A stretch of DNA of 64,000 nucleotides, taken from positions 174,942 through 238,941 of the forward strand of contig NZ_WJBI01000001.1 in the NCBI RefSeq assembly GCF_020804225.1, in the 5' to 3' direction. Below the pieces are notes generated by a model. It saw nothing but the letters and a program-made list of their open reading frames with translations. It did not search any database and was not told the DNA's origin. Positions 46,319 to 54,311 of the stretch are shown in pieces. Each line of letters opens with the position of its first letter. The stretch's first letter is position 1. Made by a program: the position numbers and the translations under genes. This DNA is from Methanosarcina sp. DH2. GTDB lineage: Archaea; Halobacteriota; Methanosarcinia; Methanosarcinales; Methanosarcinaceae.

Positions 46319-46855
46319 TTATATCATTTTTACAACCCCAGGTTCTGGAGAGTAAAGTTCTCCTGTTTCCAGGAGTTTCTTCATAATTGTCTCGAATCTT
46401 TCCTCACTTACCCCTTTCTCCAGAGCTCTTTCACGAAGCTCTTCGATTTTCATTTTTCCATCTGAAGCTTTAAGGATTTCACTCAGAATTGATTTCTGGT
46501 CTTTTTTAGCTGCTGTACTTCCAGAAGAAGTTCCGGACACTGGAAGTTGAGCTATTTTTTTTGTGGCTTGACCTCCGGAGCCTGAGCTTTCGGTTTCTTT
46601 CGGAAAGGTTTTCAGGGAAAAAGTTTCTTTTCCTTTTCCGGAAAGTTCAGCCTGAAGATGGGCCCTGAAGTCCACAGCTTCGGATAACTTTTCGAAAGAA
46701 CCGAATATTCTGAGTTTCCGCGCCTGAAGAAGGGCTCCACAGTGCTGACATCTAAGAGTTTTCTTTCCGGTTTCGGTTATCTGGGCATGCTGCCTGCATT
46801 TAGGGCATACAATAATAACATAACGCAAATTTCCGGTTTTTTCTCCAAACTCCAT
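46319..46855 (-). CDS. Zinc-ribbon / winged-helix protein
   Basis: 178 residues. N-terminal zinc ribbon VCPKCRQHA ... LRCQHCGALL (four Cys), a Ser/Gly/Lys linker (about 95-120), and a C-terminal winged helix (KSILSEILKASDGKMKIEEL, ERFETIMKKLLETGELYSPE) that resembles the C-terminal domain of archaeal MCM helicases and DUF5817-type proteins. DNA binding is likely; the target is unknown. It starts six bases after the cis-prenyltransferase-like gene, so both are in one operon. Confidence 0.8.
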   Translation of the reverse strand: MEFGEKTGNLRYVIIVCPKCRQHAQITETGKKTLRCQHCGALLQARKLRIFGSFEKLSEAVDFRAHLQAELSGKGKETFSLKTFPKETESSGSGGQATKKIAQLPVSGTSSGSTAAKKDQKSILSEILKASDGKMKIEELRERALEKGVSEERFETIMKKLLETGELYSPEPGVVKMI

Positions 46856-46861
46856 CTTCTC

Positions 46862-47536
46862 TCACTTTCCGTACCTTCTCTGCCTTTTTTGGAAATCTCT
46901 TATCACTCTCAGAAGGTCTATTCTTCTCACATCGTTCCAGTTGACGTCCGTAAAATACAGTTCCGAATATACGGACTGCCAGACAAGGAAATCCGAAAGC
47001 TTCTGACCGCCCGAACGGATCATTATGTCAGGTTCATGCTTGACAAGAAGGTGTGATTCAAGCATTTTTTCGTCTACTTCTCCAGGTCTGGTATGCCCCG
47101 CCTTAACCTCCTCAAGAATAGAAATTACAGCCCTGGTTATTTCTCCTCTTCCTCCGAAACCAAGTGATACATATACAAAAAAATCCCTGCTCTGCCGGCT
47201 ACTTTTTACTTCACCTTCAAGTCCATATATTTCATAGCCTGTCCCGGAAGGGAGGTCTATGAAATATTCTTCCAGCCTGGCTCCAAGTGTCGATGCAATC
47301 TCGGTTTTCACCGACTGGTCAGCCTTAAGAATGTCCACATAGATGCTTACGAGTTCTACCTTAAACCTTCTGAACGTAAGGATCGCAGTCAGGAGCTTTT
47401 CAATTCCTTTGTGTTCAAGGAGGTCGGTTTCCTTGAGTATGATAGCTACATGCACCGGGGTCTTTGTAGTTGATCTCGTTATTTGCCAGGCCAGGTACCT
47501 CTCATAAAGAGGATGACCAAATAAAAGCAGGTCCAT
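46862..47536 (-). CDS. cis-Prenyltransferase family protein lacking the catalytic Asp (NgBR-like subunit)
   Basis: 224 residues. The C-terminal half has the family motifs SLGFGGRGEITRAV and DIMIRSGGQKLSDFLVWQSV followed by ELYFTDVNW, which hold the diphosphate-binding Arg and the RxGG element. But at residues 30-38, where active enzymes read 'HVAIIMDGNRRW', it reads VAIILKETD, so the essential Asp and the GNRRW loop are gone. This is the pattern of Nogo-B-receptor-type non-catalytic subunits. As I recall, a heteromeric cis-prenyltransferase making the glycosyl-carrier lipid has been described in M. mazei, with one subunit of this kind. The partner is not in this window. Confidence 0.85.
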   Translation of the reverse strand: MDLLLFGHPLYERYLAWQITRSTTKTPVHVAIILKETDLLEHKGIEKLLTAILTFRRFKVELVSIYVDILKADQSVKTEIASTLGARLEEYFIDLPSGTGYEIYGLEGEVKSSRQSRDFFVYVSLGFGGRGEITRAVISILEEVKAGHTRPGEVDEKMLESHLLVKHEPDIMIRSGGQKLSDFLVWQSVYSELYFTDVNWNDVRRIDLLRVIRDFQKRQRRYGK

Positions 47537-47650
47537 TGAGTGTTCCTTCTACAAAAAGCCTTAAATGGCCCGGGATTTGTTTTTCATTTTTCATCTCAAG
47601 CTTCAGGTCTTTCCCGTATATGTAGTCTTTTCGGCTTGTTTTACCGCAGG

Positions 47651-48835
47651 TTACTTTGCAGTAGATACAATCTTAATTACATCCCCATTTTTCAGTTCGT
47701 GCTTTTCCCCAAGCCTGAGTCTTGTTCTTGCATCCACCGCATAGAGGAACCGATCTCCGATCTCGGTATGGATCTGGTATGCAAGGTCACGGCAGGTGGA
47801 CCCTCTTTTCATAAGATAAGCATCAGGAAGCATATTCCCTACTTTGTCGGACCATTTTCCTTCATCTTCTACAGGATATACCACAATAAGGTCCAGAAGC
47901 TCGAAGACAGTCCTGTTTATACACTCCTGAATACCGGTGGTGCCAAGCCGTTCAATTACTTTATGGATAGCTTCAAGACCTTTCTTCTGGGCTTTTGTAA
48001 GTTCCTCTGTAAGCACCTCGAAGTTGCTGTCTCCTGGCACATACCCGATTATCCCGCTCTTTGCCGCTGATTTCAAAGCCAGTTCGGCTGCTGCACTGGT
48101 AGGTACTACTATCCTGTCAAGTTCTCTTAGTTTATCCAGGTTTTCTCTTGGGGCAATATCTGCCTTATTTGCAGCGATAAGCAGGGGTTTGCTGACCTCT
48201 CTCATAGTATCACAGAGCCGGATCATATCCTCTTCAGTCCATTTAATATGATCTGTCCTTGCAAGCCCTGTGTCCATTAAGGCAGCACTTACGTGAGATT
48301 CCTTTATTCCTGCTCCTGCAAGCTGCTCTGAAATTACTACTTCAAGCTTGAGCCCTTCTGCCTGGATCTTTCTGGAAAGCTTCACCCAATTTCTTTCCAG
48401 AATCCCATAGAGCCACATTGTAATTTCCCTGTTCAGGAAAACCACATCTTCAAGTGGATCATGGTCTCCTACTTCTACAGGATTGCCCTCACAGTCTGTC
48501 CCGCCTGAGGCATCTACAACGTGAACTATTGCCTGGGCCTGCCTGAGTTCATCCAGGAACGTATTTCCAAGCCCTCTCCCTTTGCATGCGTCCGGTACAA
48601 GCCCTGCAACGTCTATAATGTCAATAGGAACAAGCCTGACTCCGTCCGCGCACTTCCCGCACGTTTTTTCCTTCTCCTTACATGGGCACTCAGTCCGAAC
48701 ATATGTGACGCCGTGGTTGGCATTGATAGTTGTGAAAGGATAATTTGCAATTTCGACATCTGCAAGGGTAGCCGCTTTAAAGAAAGTGGATTTGCCCGCA
48801 TTGGGCTTTCCTGCAAGGCCTATGGTCATTGACAT
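47651..48835 (-). CDS. ychF: YchF/Obg-type GTPase family ATPase
   Basis: 394 residues. G1 [15 protein letters not shown]3 [18 protein letters not shown]4-like NKAD, and a C-terminal TGS domain ([20 protein letters not shown] and [16 protein letters not shown]). The insert [14 protein letters not shown] is a Cys cluster typical of archaeal members. YchF proteins prefer ATP and associate with ribosomes and translation quality control. It is followed after 114 bases by the cis-prenyltransferase-like gene. Confidence 0.92.
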   Translation of the reverse strand: MSMTIGLAGKPNAGKSTFFKAATLADVEIANYPFTTINANHGVTYVRTECPCKEKEKTCGKCADGVRLVPIDIIDVAGLVPDACKGRGLGNTFLDELRQAQAIVHVVDASGGTDCEGNPVEVGDHDPLEDVVFLNREITMWLYGILERNWVKLSRKIQAEGLKLEVVISEQLAGAGIKESHVSAALMDTGLARTDHIKWTEEDMIRLCDTMREVSKPLLIAANKADIAPRENLDKLRELDRIVVPTSAAAELALKSAAKSGIIGYVPGDSNFEVLTEELTKAQKKGLEAIHKVIERLGTTGIQECINRTVFELLDLIVVYPVEDEGKWSDKVGNMLPDAYLMKRGSTCRDLAYQIHTEIGDRFLYAVDARTRLRLGEKHELKNGDVIKIVSTAK

Positions 48836-48965
48836 AAATTATAAAAACGAACTTGTTGCATTTAATCTTTATTGATATTGAAGCCGTGGAAATAGGTTTT
48901 TTTACGCACTTTTCAGAGAAAACAGAAAGATGCATTGCAGGTTCAGCTATTTTTTCAGTAACAAA

Positions 48966-48975
48966 GTTTATATTC
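48966..48975 (+). promoter_or_regulatory. TATA box of the tRNA-Arg gene
   Basis: gtttatattc lies about 33-40 bases before the mature tRNA 5' end, as expected for an archaeal tRNA gene with a short leader. Confidence 0.55.
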
Positions 48976-49006
48976 TAGAATGTGCTTATCAGTGGTGCTC
49001 GCTTGC

Positions 49007-49078
49007 GTCCCGATAGGGTAGTGGATATCCTTGAGGCCTGCGGAGCCTTAGACCTGAGTTCAAGTCTCAGTCGGGACG
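49007..49078 (+). tRNA. trnR: tRNA-Arg (anticodon GCG)
   Basis: 72 bases fold into a full cloverleaf: acceptor GTCCCGA/TCGGGAC with discriminator G; D arm GGG/TCCT with A14, G18G19 and A21; anticodon stem GAGGC/GCCTT and loop CTGCGGA, giving anticodon GCG (codons CGC/CGU, Arg); four-base variable region; T arm CTGAG-TTCAAGT-CTCAG. No CCA is encoded and no intron is present. Confidence 0.95.
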
Positions 49079-49343
49079 TAAACTTTTAATTTTGATTATT
49101 CTTAGATCATTTATTTCAGATTCATTGTGTCTTTATCTTTACGGTTTTTTATATCCTGCTTTTCCCTTACTATCTTTTGTACCAGATCTTTTGATTTCAA
49201 AGCTCTAGAATTCTTTTATTTTCTGTTTAACTTCTATTTTTATCTCTTATTTCTTCTGTTTTTCTCACCAATCTCTTAAATCTATCAAAAAGATAATGAA
49301 TATAAATTAACTTATTAATAAAGACTAAAAGATGGTGATATTC

Positions 49344-49778
49344 ATGAAAGGGAAAATTCTGGTTTTACTTCTGGTATTTGTGTTCTTACTTGCCTCAGGT
49401 TGTTCTGAGGACGGAGCGGAGCCTGTGACCGAAGAGTCCAATGATTCAGAAGCCGCCACAGCTGAACCGCAAGAAAATGTACCGCAGGAAAATGTTGCTT
49501 CAGGATCTGGAGAAAATCATATTATCTACCTTGAGTACTATAATGCAACAACGCAATCAGTAACACGTTCAGAACTGGATATTTCGGCAGGAGATACAGT
49601 CTCCTGGTGGAGTAAGAAAAGGCAGGGAGCTTATGTCCTGGTAAGCGAAGAAGATCTCTTTCCGGATCAGGAACTGGCTTACAGAGTCCCTTACAGCTAT
49701 ACCTTTACCAGTCCGGGGACTTACCTTTTCACTGTAAAAGACACTCCGGAAATGAATGTTACAATCAGAGTGAACTGA
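49344..49778 (+). CDS. Lipoprotein with cupredoxin-like domain
   Basis: 144 residues from the ATG at 49344, preceded by GGTGAT; the ATG four codons upstream has no such site. Signal peptide MKGKILVLLLVFVFLLASGC with lipobox LASGC and Cys20 as lipid anchor. An acidic Q/E/N linker follows (EPQENVPQENV). The rest (ELDISAGDTVSWWSKKRQGA, SYTFTSPGTYLFTVKDTP) is a small Ig/cupredoxin-type beta sandwich as in plastocyanin-like methanogen lipoproteins, but the typical Cu ligands (His/Cys) are absent. Role at the outer face is unknown. Confidence 0.8.
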   Translation: MKGKILVLLLVFVFLLASGCSEDGAEPVTEESNDSEAATAEPQENVPQENVASGSGENHIIYLEYYNATTQSVTRSELDISAGDTVSWWSKKRQGAYVLVSEEDLFPDQELAYRVPYSYTFTSPGTYLFTVKDTPEMNVTIRVN

Positions 49779-50129
49779 AAAACTTTTTTTCTCCTTTTTT
49801 TAAAAGGACTGTTAAAAGGGCTGTTTTTTTCTGCGTATATCTAACTTCTGCGTGGTCGGGCAGAGTTTCAGGGTTAACCAGTAATAAAAAAGATCGGAAT
49901 GACCCATACTATCCGTTTACAGATCAAAGTCTCAGGCTCTTTATGAACGCCTGCAAAAAAAGGCATTACGGGATATTGTAATAATGCTCTTTTAGAAAAA
50001 GTAAATCTCGACTGCTTGCAGGGAAAGCACCCTTTAAAAGCCAATCTGTTTAAGAGCTAATATATTTAAGAGTTATTTTCAACCTAAAATTTTAATAGAA
50101 GGAAGAATTTAATAGAGGAAAGATTTCTT
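49779..50129. other. Intergenic region after the lipoprotein gene
   Basis: Starts with poly-T runs (aacttttttttctccttttttt, 49783-49803) that should terminate transcription of the lipoprotein gene. The rest holds no recognised feature. Confidence 0.5.
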
Positions 50130-50918
50130 TCAAACCCTTGTAATAGGCCTTGCCACGCCTTTATAATGATCAAAAAGTTCTTTTCCCCATTTAAGTGCGC
50201 TTTCATCAAAACTTACCAGGTTATGGTTGTAATAGATCCCGCTATTGCAAAAGAGGGACAGAGCCATAAATTTCTCTGTAACTATGCTTGATGCGATTTT
50301 CATATTGTTGTTATTGCATACATACAATTTGGTGTATTTTAAATTCAGGAAGTGTTCAAGCTCTTTTTTGTAGTCGTTGAGCATCCTGTCATAGACGTAC
50401 TCTGTGAATACAAGGGTAATATCCGTTCCCTTTGCGGCAAGTTCTATACAGAGAGAAGGATAGATCGGAAGGAAAAATGAAGATGAGATCATTACCTTCT
50501 CGGATTCGGAAAGGTGCTTAACAACTTCTTTTGGGTACTCGAACACATGGTTCCGGTCAGGGTTTACTTCAATATAATCTCCAAGCTTTCCTATGCTGTC
50601 CAGAAACTCAGGAGGAATTGATGTCATATCCTGATTTATCCAGTAATCGTGGTTTTTATCGAAAACATTAAAAGTTTCGAGAATTGCTTTCATCTTGGGG
50701 ACAAGAATCTCTCCGATACTGGAAAGTTTGTAAAGCCTGTTAGTTTCAATAATTAAATCCTGCTTCACCAGGATCTTTATCTGGGTCATTATCGGGCTTG
50801 AGCGTACATCGAGTGTGTTTTTAATCTCTTCGATAGTCTTGGGCCCGTCCAGAAGCAACAGAAGGAGGTTTTTCCTTTTTTCTGAAAGAAAGAGAACATC
50901 CAGTAATGATGACTCCAT
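50130..50918 (-). CDS. Msr-type regulator (HTH + DUF1724), second of a pair
   Basis: 262 residues. Winged helix at about 10-75 (KTIEEIKNTLDVRSSPIMTQ, IKILVKQDLIIETNRLYKL) and a C-terminal DUF1724 domain (ITLVFTEYVYDRM, IVTEKFMALSLF, ESALKWGKELFDHYKGVARP). Methanosarcina regulators of this architecture, the Msr proteins, control the methanol methyltransferase operons and related genes. It is a paralogue of the protein at 51294-52079, and both lie downstream of the mtaCB block on the same strand. Good ribosome binding site (GAGAGGGA). The effector is unknown; a methanol- or corrinoid-linked signal is inferred. Confidence 0.88.
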   Translation of the reverse strand: MESSLLDVLFLSEKRKNLLLLLLDGPKTIEEIKNTLDVRSSPIMTQIKILVKQDLIIETNRLYKLSSIGEILVPKMKAILETFNVFDKNHDYWINQDMTSIPPEFLDSIGKLGDYIEVNPDRNHVFEYPKEVVKHLSESEKVMISSSFFLPIYPSLCIELAAKGTDITLVFTEYVYDRMLNDYKKELEHFLNLKYTKLYVCNNNNMKIASSIVTEKFMALSLFCNSGIYYNHNLVSFDESALKWGKELFDHYKGVARPITRV

Positions 50919-51293
50919 CTGATTCCCTCTCTTATTTTTTCATCCTGTTATATCTAACATTGTATATATCTCTATACCAGAAGTTTATACACTTCTTTAC
51001 CTTTCTCCCTGCCATTATCATTTATGGAAAAGGTACTTACAGGTTAATAACTGTAGGGACATTCTTAAAATTGCCATTTTTTGCGTAACAAACTACTACT
51101 ATAAGATATATAATTATTTTTCATTTTTTTATTTCGAATGCCCTCTCATTCTTGGCTTTTATCCGACAAAACTCTTACTCCAGCAAAACTTTTACTTATA
51201 CACTTTCATATACCTGATAACTAAAACATCATTTATATTTAAAATCAGTCGGAAGGTTCATCTGTACCTTTTCTCTTTTACACCATTTTTAAG
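50919..51293. other. Promoter region between the two regulators
   Basis: 375 bases with AT-rich minus-strand TATA-like sequences (around 51102-51125). No gene. The length suggests that each regulator has its own promoter. Confidence 0.4.
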
Positions 51294-52079
51294 TTATATC
51301 TTATTTACCAGTTTGGAAAGTCTCTTGAAATAATCAAACAATTCCTGGCCCCACCGCAGGGCAGCAGGTTCAAAACTCATAATAAATTGCTGGTCGAACT
51401 TTCCATTTCTATCAAAGAGCCCAAGGAGCATTATTTTTTCAGTCACTGTAATTTCGGATATTTTTATTCCCTCTTTTGAGATATAAAGGCTCACATTATC
51501 CATGCCCATTAGCTCTTTTATCATCTCTGAGTGCTCGTTTGAGAGATGGTCCCAGACAGACTGCGTAAAATTAAGAGAGAGTTCAGCATCTTTTCTGCCA
51601 AGCTCAACGTAAAGAGGCAGATAGGCAGGGTTGAAATAAGAAGCAAAAGTCGAAGCTATTTTTGCATTGGCCATACTGTCAATGATCTTCTGGGAAGGTT
51701 CATAAATGTGGTTCAGGTCCGGCTCTATCAGGGTGCAGTCTCCAAGCTCCGAGATTCTTTCAAGAAGATGGCGGGGGATTGAATTCAGGTCATGCCCTGT
51801 CCAGTAACAGTTGTTTTTTTCCACTACCTCAAGGGCACTGATCAGCGGCTTTACCTTTTTGATTATGAACTCTCCAAGTACCGTGAGCTTATACATCCGG
51901 TCTTCCTGGACGATGAGATCACTATCTATCAATTTCTTTATCTGGGGAAGGATTGACGTGGCAGTAACATCCAGTTCATCCCTGATTTCATCAATATTTT
52001 TTGAGCCGCTATCCAGCAGTATAAGAAGGTTTTTTCTTTTATCGGAGCGGAAAACAAGATCAATAAGTGAAGATTCCAT
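51294..52079 (-). CDS. Msr-type regulator (HTH + DUF1724), first of a pair
   Basis: 261 residues, same architecture as the gene at 50130-50918: winged helix KNIDEIRDELDVTATSILPQ with IKKLIDSDLIVQEDRMYKLT, and C-terminal DUF1724 (ELSLNFTQSVWDHL, IKISEITVTEKIMLLGLFDR, PAALRWGQELFDYFKRLSKL). The two are clearly paralogous over their full length. In M. acetivorans adjacent msrD/msrE genes stand beside a mtaCB operon and hydantoinase-like genes, as I recall; the arrangement here looks the same. Likely an activator or repressor of the methanol genes. Confidence 0.88.
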   Translation of the reverse strand: MESSLIDLVFRSDKRKNLLILLDSGSKNIDEIRDELDVTATSILPQIKKLIDSDLIVQEDRMYKLTVLGEFIIKKVKPLISALEVVEKNNCYWTGHDLNSIPRHLLERISELGDCTLIEPDLNHIYEPSQKIIDSMANAKIASTFASYFNPAYLPLYVELGRKDAELSLNFTQSVWDHLSNEHSEMIKELMGMDNVSLYISKEGIKISEITVTEKIMLLGLFDRNGKFDQQFIMSFEPAALRWGQELFDYFKRLSKLVNKI

Positions 52080-52227
52080 CTCTTCCTACTTCCTGCAGTA
52101 TAATATGCTGCGATATGCTGCCGGTCCTTCTTTCCGGCAGTCTGGTTCCTTGGTCGCTCTTTTTCAAATTCAGAAATTCTCCGGCATTTTTTAAAACTAC
52201 ATATTTCTGGGGATACAACTATAGATT

Positions 52228-54156
52228 TCAGTCTATTGAAAAACCAGGAGTACAGACTCCTACAAAAATCATCTTTGTCTCCATTGGCGTCTGCTTCCAT
52301 CCCGAGGGGACGAGATACTCTATGCTGGTATCTATCTTTATTGAACTTTCCGGAAGCCCAAAGTCCTTCATCGAATCCAGGATCATTTCTTCCCCAGCTT
52401 TTTGAGAGTATTCTACTGCAGCCCTGTACTGCTCGAATTTTTTTCTTCCAGCCGGGGTAAATACAAGGAAATTCTGATCCGGGTTTTCCATCGAATAAGG
52501 CTTGATGGTTATCTCGATTCTTTTTATTCCTTTTCCTACAAGAGCTCCGACAGCATTTCCTACTCTTGCCTGCTCGGGGACAATAATTTCCGCATCAATG
52601 AGAGCCTTCAGTTCTCCATAGTAAGCTTTTACCGGCCCTCCCAGCAGAACGATGGGAATATTCACTTTGTACTGGACAGGAACTTCTTCTTCCAGCATCA
52701 TCTTTATTCCATCTTTTCCCCTGCCTTCCATTATAAAAGACATCAGGCTATAGGCCATATTTCTGGCGACCTGCTGCTTTACTTTTTTACAGAAAGCATG
52801 CACTCCCATCTGGGTAAAGCGAGAGAGTTTTCTGGCTCCTATCTGGGCAGTCTCTACATCCCATTCTGTATATTCCCCCAGCACGTGCAGGGCATCGGTG
52901 GGTGTAAAGCCTATAGCCTGGATTACCCTCTGGTTGAGCAAGGAATCAAGGACTGCAGGAGAAGGAAAACGCTTCATTTTATTTAGTATCTCGTGGATCG
53001 AAAGAGGTTCATCTCCTATAAATTCCAGCAGTTTTTTCTCACTCTCGGTGGGGTTGATGGGTGTCACCCCAGTCCTGACAAAAAACTTGGTGGGCTGAAG
53101 ATGCTCATTAAGCATGGTTCTCAAAGGTATGGGATTTTTCTCGAGTTTGTCTTTGAAGTTAGGGTATTTTACCGCAGCAAAACATAGAGGCATAACTCTT
53201 CTTGGTCCTATCCTTATGCATTTCTTGAACCATACGTGGCTATCTCCTCCGTTCGCGGAGCTTTCCATTTTTATAGCTTTTACGCGTGTCTGCCAGCCCC
53301 CAACAATTGCCCCTTTCTCGCAGAGATCAGGAACTCCGTTTTTAATTATGGAGACATCCGTGCTTGTTCCTCCAACATCAATTACGGCGCATGTATCAAG
53401 CCCTGAAAGGTGTGAAGCTCCCATAATACTTGCAGCGGGGCCTGAGAATATAGTTTCAATCGGGCGCAGTTTAGCTCCTTTTATATCTATAACCGAGCCA
53501 TCACATTTTAACATCAGAACTTTCGCATCAAGATTTCTTTCTTTCACTTCAGCCATGATAGAATGGATAAACTGGTAGGTTATGGGAATTAGCTGGGCAT
53601 TTAAGACTGCCGTAGCTGCTCTTTCGTAAGCTCCCAATTCCTGGGAAAGTTCATGCCCGCAGACTACAGGATGCCCTGTAAGTTTGAGGATTACGTCCTT
53701 TATCCTCAGCTCATGCTCCGGGTTTCTGGTACTGAAATAAGAAGAAACGGCAAATGCAGATACTTTCTTTTTAAGGCTTACTGCAAACTGTTCTACAGCA
53801 GTGAGGTCAAGAGGGTGGAGTTCGTCACCGTTGCTGTCATGTCCCCCTTTAACTGTAATACTGTAGTCGGCTGGCAGTTCCCTTGGAATGGTATAGTCCC
53901 CTACAAGGATCAGGCCAACAGGATATCCGGTTCTTTCCAGAATCGTATTTGTCGAGAGAGTTGTGGAAACCGACACGAGTTTTACTTGCTTGAGATATTC
54001 CGGGTTCAACTTATTGATTGCGTTTCGAATTCCGGTCATCAGGTTTGGATAGGTGGTAACCGCTTTGCTGGTATCAAGGATCCTGCTGTCCGAATCCCTT
54101 AAAATAACAGCGTCAGTATATGTTCCACCTGCATCAATACCCAGACTATATTGCAT
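52228..54156 (-). CDS. HyuA-type hydantoinase/oxoprolinase family ATPase 1
   Basis: 642 residues from the ATG at 54156 (MQYSLGIDAGGTYTDAVILR); a longer frame adds 33 residues with no homology. ASKHA-fold signatures are clear: GIDAGGTYTDA (phosphate 1), STTLSTNTILE, GPAASIMGASHLSG and VIDVGGTSTDVSII (phosphate 2). The tail (about 480-640) with VPVQYKVNIPIVLLGGPVKA corresponds to the adenosine region. In bacteria HyuA needs a HyuB partner to hydrolyse hydantoins, 5-oxoproline or acetone; none is encoded here. It is 156 bases after a paralogue and within the mtaCB island. An ATP-dependent role in corrinoid-protein maintenance is inferred. Confidence 0.88.
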   Translation of the reverse strand: MQYSLGIDAGGTYTDAVILRDSDSRILDTSKAVTTYPNLMTGIRNAINKLNPEYLKQVKLVSVSTTLSTNTILERTGYPVGLILVGDYTIPRELPADYSITVKGGHDSNGDELHPLDLTAVEQFAVSLKKKVSAFAVSSYFSTRNPEHELRIKDVILKLTGHPVVCGHELSQELGAYERAATAVLNAQLIPITYQFIHSIMAEVKERNLDAKVLMLKCDGSVIDIKGAKLRPIETIFSGPAASIMGASHLSGLDTCAVIDVGGTSTDVSIIKNGVPDLCEKGAIVGGWQTRVKAIKMESSANGGDSHVWFKKCIRIGPRRVMPLCFAAVKYPNFKDKLEKNPIPLRTMLNEHLQPTKFFVRTGVTPINPTESEKKLLEFIGDEPLSIHEILNKMKRFPSPAVLDSLLNQRVIQAIGFTPTDALHVLGEYTEWDVETAQIGARKLSRFTQMGVHAFCKKVKQQVARNMAYSLMSFIMEGRGKDGIKMMLEEEVPVQYKVNIPIVLLGGPVKAYYGELKALIDAEIIVPEQARVGNAVGALVGKGIKRIEITIKPYSMENPDQNFLVFTPAGRKKFEQYRAAVEYSQKAGEEMILDSMKDFGLPESSIKIDTSIEYLVPSGWKQTPMETKMIFVGVCTPGFSID

Positions 54157-54311
54157 GTCAAAACAGCCCCATTTTTTATTCCATTTTAGGCAACCTATAT
54201 CTTTTTTTAGCTGTACTAATCCCTTTTTAGCCGGATTTATAAAGTTATGTTTCAAGATATATATTTTTACTTATAATGTGCAGCAATTTCTATTTTTTAC
54301 TATCCTTTCTT

